Positions 44,457-53,042 of a DNA stretch of 64,000 nt are shown piece by piece (the first letter of the stretch is position 1; the number at the start of each line of letters is the position of its first letter). Origin of the DNA: Plantago ovata (taxonomy: Eukaryota > Streptophyta > Magnoliopsida > Lamiales > Plantaginaceae); assembly GCA_028274465.1 (NCBI GenBank), contig CM051455.1:69360985-69424984 (forward strand), written 5' to 3'. Both the position numbers and the translations under genes were made by a program. Under the pieces are notes generated by a model. The model did not search any database. It saw nothing but the letters and a program-made list of their open reading frames with translations, and was not told the origin of the DNA.

Positions 44457-44490
44457 AAAAGACTATTCACCCCCCCCCCTCTAGTCTTTT
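44457..44490 (+). other. AAAAGACTA/TAGTCTTTT hairpin with C-tract loop
   Basis: A perfect 9-bp stem encloses TTCAC(10 C)TC, ending 23 bp before the LTR end. In the inverted solo LTR the same stem encloses 17 consecutive G (49992-50008). In SIRE-B the tract is interrupted (GGGGGGAGGGG). Confidence 0.85.
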
Positions 44491-44515
44491 CTTGTTGTTT
44501 AAAGGGACCAACAAG

Positions 44516-44529
44516 TGGTATCAGAGCCA
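44516..44529 (+). other. Primer-binding site, initiator tRNA-Met (SIRE-D)
   Basis: TGGTATCAGAGCCA, two bases after the LTR end. Confidence 0.93.
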
Positions 44530-44623
44530 GGTTCTTTAGCCTTCGGCACTGAACCTAGATCCCCTTAAGTGCTTTCCGTAAATCACTCTCACTTGATCAG
44601 TTTGGTATTACTTTGCTGACAGG

Positions 44624-47044
44624 ATGTCTTTAGGAGATGCTCCCTTGCTTAAGCTGGAAAATTACGAGAAATGGCGAAACAACATGATGCTACATCTTGA
44701 GGCCATTAGTGATGAGATGGTCACCGTCATTAATGATGGACCTATCAAAATCACCAAGGTTGAAAGGAGTTTCCCTCATAGAACCACTGAAGCTGGAAAG
44801 GAAACCATCCAAGGCGAACCTTCAGATACTGTTGTGCCAAAACCAAGAGAGGAATGGACTTCTGACGAAGCTAAGAGATTCCGTCTTGATGGCCAAGCAA
44901 GAAATATCATCATCAGATCAACTCCGGATACCATACAGTGCAAACTGTGGGGTGCTAAGACTACTAAGGAGGCTTGGAAAATGGTTCAAGATCTTTGTGC
45001 TGGATCTGACAAGACCAAGGAAAACAAACTTGAAGTACTTAAGATGAAGTTTCAAAACTTTAAGCAAGGTGCTAACGAGTCACTGGAAGACTTGGACTTC
45101 AGATTCACAACTCTTGTTAGTGAAATGGCAGCGCTGGGTGTTGGAAATCTTTATTCAGATTCTGAGAAAGTGAAAACTATCATCAGAAGTTTGAATCAAG
45201 AATGGATCCATACTCAGAATTTCTATTATAATCAGGGAATGCCTGACATTACACCAACTGAGTTGTTCTCTCATCTTGCTACTGTCAATTATGAGACAAA
45301 GCAAAGAGAAAATGTGTTTGCTGAAAAATCGCAAAACATTGCTCTTGCTGCAAAGCCGTCATCTTCTGAAAAGAAGAATGATAAAGAGCCTGCTGATGAA
45401 AATGCTTTAGTTGTTAAAAACATGAAGAAATTCATCAGTAAGGAACTTGAAAGGCGAAAAGCAAAAGAGAAGCTGAAAAATCATCTTGGTAATAACTACC
45501 ATAAGTACAAGAATGATACTAGCTCGCTGAACAAGCAAACTCAGCAAGCTACATCATCAGAAGAACCACCAGTCGGAAATGATCTATGTTTTTATTGCAA
45601 AAAGCCTGGACACTTCAAAGCTAATTGCCCTTTGCTGAAAGGCAAATCTGCTGAAAAGAAGAAGAAGTTCAAAAGAGCTTTCATTGCTGAAGAAAAGAAG
45701 AAGCTTCAAGCAAAAATCGATGCATTGTGCATTGAGACAAGCTCCGAAGACAGTGAGGATGAAAGTTCAGACACCGACGATGAAGAAGCCACTCTAGACG
45801 TGGAGATTGGTAAAGAAGTGTGTGGAATAGCTATGGAAGCTTATCCAGATGTGTCGAACTACGAATTCTGCCTCATGGCCGGTCAGGTAAATAATTCTAC
45901 CTCTGACTCAGATTCAGAAAGTGAAGACGAGATTGACCTTGACAAGATTCAAGGAGAAATCGAAAGATTTGAGAAAACTCTCAGCAAACAGCAAGAGAAA
46001 CTTCAACTTGCTGAAACTCTGACCAAGCAAACTACTGAAAAGTACGTTTTGCTGAAAGAAGAGACAGAAGAAAAGGATGCTGAAATAAGGCGTCTTAAGA
46101 AGTTGATTGCTGAGGCTGCAGAGAAAAATTCTCAAATGGCATTAGAATTAGAAGAGTATCAGTCCTCAATTCTAAAGTTACTTGCTGAAATCCAAGAAAT
46201 GAAAAAGATGAAAATCAATTTCAAATCCTATGTGGAAGCAAGTAATACGCTGACTGAACATAACTCTTATTTGAGAGATCCATCTCAGAAAGAAGGTTTA
46301 GGAGCAACGTGTGAAGGTGATAACGTAGAAATCTTGAGAAAAGATAAATCACCTATCTCCTTTGTACGTGCTACTGATAGTAGTCCACCAGTGATCTATC
46401 AGTTTGGTCAAACTAAGGTTGCTGAAACATGCAATCAAGTACCTATGACCATAAAGCCCGCTGTTGCTACTCAAAGTAACAAGACTTTAAAAGGAAAACA
46501 GGTTGCTGAGAAGCAAACTGGAAAGAAAAAGAATGCCGTGAAGCATTCCGCCAAACAAGTTGCTGAAAAGCAAGTTGTTAAGTCTAAAGGCAAGATTAGC
46601 AAAAGTAATCAGAAGTCCTTTGCTGACAAACCTGAATCAAGTAAGGTTGCTGATGCTAAAGCTCAGCATTCTCCAAAGAGTGGACTCGGTTTCAAAACCA
46701 AGCAAAGTCAACTCTTCCATGAGTATAAGCAAAGTCAGCAAAGATACTTCAAAGAGATGAAGAAAATCAAGCCTAAGAGTTCTGAAAAGACTCCCAATGC
46801 TAGGACTAGAAGGAACCTTGCTAGAAAAGAACTTACTGAAAAGTATGTTCAGCAAAAAGGTCAACGGAGCAAGACACCACATCAAAAAGTGGATTTGACC
46901 AGCACGAGTCAAAAGTCTTTCAGCTCAAAACCTCCTAGTTCCTCAGCAAGTAGAAAACAAGTTAAAGTTGAAAAACTTCAAACTTGGGTTTCCACTGGAC
47001 GCATTCTTGAACATGTTAATGGACATCCATCATTGGATAATTAA
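44624..47044 (+). CDS. SIRE-D Gag (806 aa)
   Basis: The ATG at 44624 ([17 protein letters not shown]) follows a 94-bp leader after the primer site and matches the SIRE-B start. Residues about 50-220 form a UBN2-type Copia capsid region ([42 protein letters not shown]). The zinc knuckle [14 protein letters not shown] is near residue 321. An acidic block ([14 protein letters not shown]) is followed by a long heptad-like coiled coil at about 440-545 and a lysine-rich tail to the end. At 806 aa it is long for a Copia Gag, as usual in SIRE elements. The stop at 47042 is followed by pol in another frame. TTGCTGA/TCAGCAA words recur many times in the coding sequence. It binds and packages element RNA in cytoplasmic particles. 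Confidence 0.95.
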   Translation: MSLGDAPLLKLENYEKWRNNMMLHLEAISDEMVTVINDGPIKITKVERSFPHRTTEAGKETIQGEPSDTVVPKPREEWTSDEAKRFRLDGQARNIIIRSTPDTIQCKLWGAKTTKEAWKMVQDLCAGSDKTKENKLEVLKMKFQNFKQGANESLEDLDFRFTTLVSEMAALGVGNLYSDSEKVKTIIRSLNQEWIHTQNFYYNQGMPDITPTELFSHLATVNYETKQRENVFAEKSQNIALAAKPSSSEKKNDKEPADENALVVKNMKKFISKELERRKAKEKLKNHLGNNYHKYKNDTSSLNKQTQQATSSEEPPVGNDLCFYCKKPGHFKANCPLLKGKSAEKKKKFKRAFIAEEKKKLQAKIDALCIETSSEDSEDESSDTDDEEATLDVEIGKEVCGIAMEAYPDVSNYEFCLMAGQVNNSTSDSDSESEDEIDLDKIQGEIERFEKTLSKQQEKLQLAETLTKQTTEKYVLLKEETEEKDAEIRRLKKLIAEAAEKNSQMALELEEYQSSILKLLAEIQEMKKMKINFKSYVEASNTLTEHNSYLRDPSQKEGLGATCEGDNVEILRKDKSPISFVRATDSSPPVIYQFGQTKVAETCNQVPMTIKPAVATQSNKTLKGKQVAEKQTGKKKNAVKHSAKQVAEKQVVKSKGKISKSNQKSFADKPESSKVADAKAQHSPKSGLGFKTKQSQLFHEYKQSQQRYFKEMKKIKPKSSEKTPNARTRRNLARKELTEKYVQQKGQRSKTPHQKVDLTSTSQKSFSSKPPSSSASRKQVKVEKLQTWVSTGRILEHVNGHPSLDN

Positions 47045-47067
47045 CTTGTTTGCTCTTGATTGTGCAG
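47015..47067 (+). other. Intron-like gag-pol junction (SIRE-D)
   Basis: A 53-bp segment starts GTTAATGGAC and ends TTGATTGTGCAG. It contains the gag stop and the stop that opens the pol frame. Gag (codon at 47012) and pol (codon at 47068) are in frame across it if it is removed. SIRE-B has the same ends with one extra internal base. The segment is shorter than most plant introns, so stop readthrough or frameshifting remains possible. Confidence 0.4.
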
Positions 47068-49957
47068 ACTGCAGCCACGGAGACAAACGATGCAATCTGG
47101 CACTTTGATAGTGGTTGTGGAAAGCACATGACGGGCAACAAGAATAACCTTATACACGATAGACGGTGGTCTAAAGGTCCAACAATAAGGTTTGCTGGTG
47201 GAGGCTCCGGATCTACAAAAGGCTATGGTGATGTGAAGTTGGGATGCATAACCATTTCTGGAGTTCTTTATGTCAAAAATCTTAAGTTTAACCTTTTCAG
47301 CATGAGTCAATTTGCTGACAAAGGATACTTCATCGAAATTAAAAGTGATGAATGTAAACTTGTAGATTTTGAGACTAAAAAGGTTATAATAATTGCAAGA
47401 AGATCAGGAGGCTTGTACACCGTTGATTGGTCTTCAGCAAACGTTGAAAAATGCCTTGTCTCAGATCATGATTGCCTTGCTGAAAAAGCATGGTTATGGC
47501 ATAAACGAACAAGTCATCTAAACTTCAAGACGCTGAATAAGCTGTCTAAAAAGGCACTTGTAGTTGGATTACCTAGGGTTATTTTTAAGAAGGATGGTGT
47601 TTGCAATGCATGTCAGCAAGGAAAGCAAACCAAATCTTCTTTCAAGAACAAGGCAGTACCGTCAACTACAAAACCTTTACAACTCTTACACATGGACTTG
47701 TTTGAATCTTCTTCAACAAGCTATGCTGGTAAGAAGTATGGTCTAGTCGTGGTAGATGACTACTCAAGATTCACTTGGGTAGTATTCATCAAGCACAAAT
47801 CTGAAACCAAGACTGAAATACCTAACTTGCTGAATAAGCTTGAAGTCATGAAAAATGACAAGGTAAGAGTCATAAGGACAGACCATGGTACTGAGTTTGT
47901 AAACCAGTACATAACTGAATATTGTACCTCCAAAGGTATTCAACATCAGTTATCCTCAGTAAGGACACCACAACAAAATGGTGTTGCTGAACGGAAGAAT
48001 CGTACCCTTAAAGAAGCCGCAAGAACAATGCTTGCTGACACTGAGATAAGTGAGGCTTACTGGGTTGAAGCGATTAATACCGCCTGCTATACTCAGAATA
48101 GATGTTTGATTACTAAGGAATACAACAAAACTCCTTATGAATTGTTTGTTGGAAGACCTCCTAACATCACTCATCTAAGAGTATTTGGTTGTAAGTGTTT
48201 CGTTCTTAACAATGGTAGAGAATACCTAAGAACATTTCAACCAAAGGCAGACGAAGCGTCATTTCTTGGCTATTCCTTGCATAGTAAAGCTTACAGAGTT
48301 TACAACAAAAAGGCACAAAAGATTGAAGAATCTGTGCATGTTGTATTCTACGAAAAGACACAAGGTGTGCCTGCTGAAGAAGAAATATCAGAATGTATGA
48401 AAAAGCTAATCATACATGAGCAAAGAACTGAATCTGATGCTAGGCAAATCAAGTCAATTGAACTAAATGATGATTCTGACAATGATTCTCCTCCCCCGAG
48501 TCATGACAAGATAAATTTAGTTCACGACAAAGAATTTCCAGCAAAAGATGCAATTGCTCCGGAAGTTGCTGAAATTACGCAATCTCCAGTGCCTGTTGAT
48601 GAAGTACCTCAACCCAGCAATGTTGAACAAGCAGTTGCTGACGATCAAATCTCAGCAGAGACACAAATTCCCAGTAGTACTGAACAAGTACATACTGAAG
48701 AGTCACATGCTGATGAGCAAACGTATCCTGATCCAACAAACAGGAAACCTGTTAATAAATGGATTAGAGATCATCCCTCTACGGATATGATTGGCGATAT
48801 TAATAAACGCCAAGTGACTAGATCCAAAGCTACTCAAGGACTTGCTAAAGAAGCAACTGTCGTAGAAGTAGAATCTTTATTCTCTTGCTTTGTTTCAGAA
48901 ATTGAACCTAAAACCATAGAAGAAGCTTTGAAGCATTCTGAATGGATAAAGGCAATGCAAGAAGAATTGGATCAATTTGAAAGAAACAAAGTCTGGAAAC
49001 TTGTGCCACTTGCTGAAAATAAGAAAGCTATTGGTACAAAGTGGGTGTTCAGAAACAAGCTGAGCGAGTCTGGTGAAGTAACAAGAAACAAAGCACGCTT
49101 AGTTGCTCAAGGTTACTGTCCGACTGAAGGATTGGACTATGATGAGTCTTACGCTCCAGTTGCAAGATTGGATGCAATTAGGCTTTTCTTGGCCTTTGAT
49201 GCTCACAATGACTTCATTGTTTACCAAATGGATGTTAAGAGTGCATTCTTAAATGGTGAACTTGCTGAAGAAGTCTACCTAGAACAACCCCCTGGCTTTG
49301 AACTTCCCTCAGAAACCAAGATGGTATATAAGCTTCAGAAAGTTGTATATGGTCTAAAGCAAGCACCAAGAGCATGGTATGATACCTTAGCTAAGTTCTT
49401 GCTGGAAAATGGTTTCAAGAAAGGTAAAGTTGACAAAACTCTTTTTACCATGAACCATGATGGTAAAATAATCTTAGTTCAAATTTATATGGATGACATA
49501 ATTTTTGGATCTAAGGACAAGCAACTTTGTGATGATTTTGCCAAACTCATGACAAATAAGTTTGAAATGAGTATGATGGGAAAATTGAATTATTTCCTAG
49601 GGTTGCAAGTCAAGCAACTCAAAGATGGAATATTCATAAATCAAGCAAAGTATGCGAAAGAAATGCTCATAAAGTTTAGGATCAAAGAGGATGAAAAACC
49701 TGAAAAGATCCCTATGAGTGTTGGTACCAAATTGGGCTATACTAAAGAGGACAAAAGTGTTGAAGAACACAAGTATAGGAAGCTCATTGGTTCCTTGTTG
49801 TATTTAACAGCAAGTAGACCTGACATTCAGTATACTGTTTGTGTGTGTGCAAGATTCCAATCGGATCCAAGAGAATCACACTACAAAAAGGCAATTAAAA
49901 TACTGAAATATGTTAAAGGTACAGTCAATGTTGGATTATGGTATCCAAAAGATTCTG
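47068..49957 (+). pseudogene. SIRE-D pol: protease, integrase, reverse transcriptase (interrupted)
   Basis: The frame is open from 47041 into the solo LTR at 49958. Domains in order: protease ([16 protein letters not shown]), GAG-pre-integrase (LWHKRTSHL... CNACQQGK), integrase core with [22 protein letters not shown] and [15 protein letters not shown] (D, D, E), and a long acidic, proline-rich linker. RT follows ([45 protein letters not shown]). RNase H starts after [10 protein letters not shown] and is cut by the inverted solo LTR, continuing at 51664. I see no other disabling change. The inserted LTR adds foreign codons up to 50082, so the real product is truncated before RNase H. Confidence 0.93.
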
Positions 49958-51658
49958 TGTTGGTCCCTTTAAACAACAAGAAAAGACTAGAGGGGGGGGG
50001 GGGGGGGGTGAATAGTCTTTTCAAACTTTTGTCGTTTAAAACTTTCTCAGCAAGTACTTATTACTTTTCTACTTTTCAGTAATGAGGTTGCTGATACTTA
50101 ACTTTCTCAGCAAGCGTAAGTTACTTTACAGTAGCTTGGTTTGCTGATACTTAAAATCAGAGAGCGGAAGTCTTTGAAACAATAAGTGCTTTTTCAGCAA
50201 GTAAGGTGTTTCAGCAAGTGATGTGAGTGACTGTGTACAAACAGATATAACTTGCTGAAAGCTAAATGCAGTAAGTAAATCACACAAACGCTTTTAGAGT
50301 GGTATCTGAGAGTGGCGTAATCTCCCAACTAATCCACTTTGTCCTTTCTAGGACTGAATCCACTAAGATATGATTGAGGTTCCTTACAATCTCTTATCTA
50401 AAGCGATTCAACAGAAACCAAAGCACACTTGCTTCGTCTCCAACCTAAACTAGAGAACTCAACCTTGTTCTCCACCAAACTTGGTACTTTTAATCAGCAA
50501 AAGCTTGCTCGATTAAGTTCCCCCTGAATATCACGCCTGAAAGGGTGTATTTTCAGTTAGAGAGTTTTGGGGTGAGATAACTTAATTATAACTTATTCAG
50601 TTACAACAAGTAATCTAAGAAACACAACTTGGAATACTTTGCAGTAAACAAGTTTGATTGTTTCTGGTGTCAAGACTTGTTTTTGTTCGAAAGGAAGAAC
50701 ACTTAACTAATTTCTTAGTCGAGTTTGTTCTACTTCTTCACAAATAGCTTTTTCAAGCTTTAAGTCTTGGAACGGATCAATGGCAGTAAGAGTGTTTGAA
50801 GGTTTGTGAATTTTAAGCACAAGTGAGAGTTTGATCACGTTGTTGACACACTTCAACTCTTTGCCGGATGACCTCTATTTATAGTGCAAGTAAGGAGCCG
50901 TTTGAATTTCAAATCCTAAGGCTTTTGTTCCTTAACATGTCACTATCTTGCTTTTGTACTTTCAGCAGCAACCTTTGTTTGTCTTCTAGTCTTCATGTCC
51001 TTCGCGTGTAAGCTTTGCATTAAATGCACTTTTGAATAGAATTTAAACAGTAACAATGGAGCGCAGAAACAAGTACATTCAGCAATAGGTCACATATGTT
51101 TATCAGCAAGTGTTTATTCTCAGTTTCAGCAAGCACAACCTACTCTGTCTTTCAGATTTTCACTTATGCAATGCTGTTGCAGAAAATTTCACTTTCTGAG
51201 CAACACGTGCCTTACCAGTCTTCAGCAATCTTCAAGTCTTCAAGTCTTCAAGTCTTCAGATCTTCAAAAGTCTTCAAGATTCTGACCGGTTTCTTATTTG
51301 CTTCAATAATTTGTTTGTAATAAACAAAATACATCTTCAGCAAATTGCTTCAATAGGTCATCTTCTTTTCAGAAAATAAGATACATTAAAGCTAAGCATC
51401 AATAAGATATTTTCTTTTCAGAAAATAAAATACATCAAACGCTAAAGTGTCAATAAATTAATTTCTTCACAGAAATTAAAGTACGTCATCCACCAAAGAA
51501 ATAACTTATCTAACACCTATCTAAGTCATTAGCAAACGTTCCTCTTTTACAATGTCCTTTAAAATTCTAAAAAGCTATGGACCTTAAGAGTACTAGTTAC
51601 TTGACTGTTCTTAATTTAGCATGGTTAATTGCTCATCAAAATTACAAGTTTCCTAACA
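49958..51658 (-). repeat. Inverted solo LTR of the SIRE family inside SIRE-D pol
   Basis: 1,701 bp from TGTTGGTCCC to TTTCCTAACA, which is the reverse of the SIRE-D LTR, flanked by the TSD TTCTG (49953-49957 and 51659-51663). There is no internal region, so a full element inserted here and collapsed by LTR recombination. It has four GNRA-type hairpin repeats (loops GTGA, GAAA, GAAA and ATTAC) against six in the SIRE-D LTR, and a 17-G run. It breaks RNase H from RT. Confidence 0.95.
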
Positions 51659-51663
51659 TTCTG

Positions 51664-52143
51664 GACTTGAATTTGGTTGGCTATTCTGATGCTGATCATG
51701 GTGGATCAACTCTTGATAGAAAAAGTACCTCTGGAACTTGTCAGTTTTTGGGTACTAGATTAATATCATGGTTTAGCAAGAAGCAAACGTGTGTCGCCAA
51801 TTCATGTACTGAATCTGAATACATTGCAGCTGGTTGTTGCACAGCTCAAATCCTATGGATTCAGCAACAATTAAGAGATTACGGTATTTCTGCAAAGAAA
51901 ACACCAATCTTTTGTGATAATACAAGTGCTATTGCAATTACGCAAAATCCTAAGTTTCACTCTAGGACCAAGCACATTGATATTAGACATCATTTCATTA
52001 GAGATCATGTGGAAAAGGGTGATATTGAGGTTGTGAAAGTAGGTACTGAAGATCAGCTTGCTGACATCTTTACTAAGCCCCTACCGGATAATAGGTACGC
52101 AATGCTAAGGTATAACCTTGGATTGATTGAACTACCTCAATAA
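51664..52143 (+). pseudogene. SIRE-D pol, RNase H remainder
   Basis: It continues the pol reading after the solo LTR. The Copia RNase H blocks GYSDADHGGSTLDRKSTSG, SCTESEYIAAGCC, IFCDNTSAI and KHIDIRHHFIRD, and the C-terminal DQLADIFTKPL, carry the expected acidic residues. It ends LIELPQ with TAA at 52141-52143. The frame is intact, but it is separated from RT by 1.7 kb of LTR. Confidence 0.93.
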
Positions 52144-52152
52144 AGGATACAC

Positions 52153-52526
52153 TTGGCAGAATGCTGAAACAGGTATTCAGCAAGCCAAAGTATTCCTGTC
52201 CAAAAGACCAAGTCACTGATTTCTTCTAAGAAATGATAAGTCAGAACATGTTTGCTGAAACAGGCATTCAGCAAGTAATTCCTTCAAAACAGGTATTTGT
52301 TAGGAAACTTGATCACTTACTGAGACAGGAACTCAGTAAGTGAAAGAACTTAAGGATTGTTGAGACGGGTACTTAGACAATCAAAAGATACTGAAACAGG
52401 TATTCAAGTATCAAAGGAATTTTCTGAAACGGGAATTCAGAAAAAGAGCAAAATCTCATCTCTCAGATTTTACCAAAGGATGTCTCAAAGTGCAAAAAGA
52501 ATTTACTGATACGGGAAATCAGAAAT
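52153..52526 (+). other. Array of eight hairpins with a shared ACRGGNA loop
   Basis: Eight small inverted repeats lie between pol and the accessory ORF, each with a 7-base loop ACAGGTA/ACAGGCA/ACAGGAA/ACGGGTA/ACGGGAA but different stems: TGCTGAA/TTCAGCA extended by TTGGC/GCCAA (52153-52188); TTGCTGAA/TTCAGCAA (52252-52274); CAAA/TTTG with outer CCT/AGG (52281-52304, weak); CACTTACTGAG/CTCAGTAAGTG (52314-52342); GATTGT-TGAG/CTTA-ACAATC (52355-52382); GATACT-GAA/TTC-AGTATC (52387-52412); TTTTCTGAA/TTCAGAAAA (52420-52444); ATTT-CTGAT/ATCAG-AAAT (52501-52526). Further stems with other loops (about 52219-52234 and 52453-52474) lie between them. Confidence 0.85.
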
Positions 52527-52561
52527 ATCTTTTAAACTTAGAAAATATGAGATATCTAAGT

Positions 52562-52570
52562 AAGGGGGAA
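52562..52570 (+). other. Internal polypurine-tract-like sequence
   Basis: AAGTAAGGGGGAACTTT resembles the family's 3' polypurine tract (AAAAAGGGGGAAAT at 42655). Similar runs occur inside the accessory ORF (TCTAAGGGGGAAAA, 41335 and 63815). Confidence 0.45.
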
Positions 52571-52739
52571 CTTTCAACAAGTATCTAGATTGTTAATTCA
52601 AACTCGCTGAAAAGATTCTTGTCTATTTCAGCAAGCAATCTATCCCTTATTACTCGGTAAAATCAATTTGTGACGTTAAGCTGGCACATCGCAATAAATC
52701 ATGACATGAAATTTAATCGTGACCATTGATGAAAAGGAG

Positions 52740-53042
52740 TTATTAATCTAACGGCTAACAAAACAAAGAGAGAGAGTGCTCTGACGGTTTTAGTTAGTGG
52801 GCCACTACGCATTCAATGCAAAGGCTCCACTATCTCCAGTGTTTCTCTGTTTTACCCTTGCTGAGAGCTCAAATCGATTGAGTTTCTCACACACCAGAGA
52901 CACTATATAAAGAAGGAGTTAGAGAAATGACAAAATTCTTTAACTCACATTTCCTTTCTCTGCAATTTCTAGCCTGAAACTACTGTACCTCCGGTCAAAA
53001 AGCAAACTATCTTTTCGTACAATTTCTTGCTCTATATAAGAA
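52740..53042 (+). promoter_or_regulatory. Promoter-like region and leader of the accessory ORF
   Basis: TAATCTAACGGCTAAC (about 52744) and GTGGGCCACTAC (about 52798, resembling a TCP/site-II element) precede TATATAAAG at 52904-52912. A pyrimidine-rich leader follows, then the ATG at 53043. The layout is that of an ordinary plant gene promoter and differs from the LTR promoter. The motifs are recognised by eye only. Confidence 0.45.

Larger units (their letters stand above)
42744..44513 (+). repeat. SIRE-D 5' LTR
   Basis: 1,770 bp, TGTTAGGAAAC to GGGACCAACA. U3 holds an array of GNRA-loop hairpins, a TTGAAGAC microsatellite and TATAAATA at 43603. The 3' part holds two composite stem structures and a C-tract hairpin. 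Words TTGCTGA and TCAGCAA occur repeatedly. Confidence 0.94.

Noticed and set aside
52153-52526. CRISPR-like look of a regular repeat array
   Set aside because: Plant nuclear context, stems vary and only the loops are constant, no uniform direct repeats or spacers, no cas genes.
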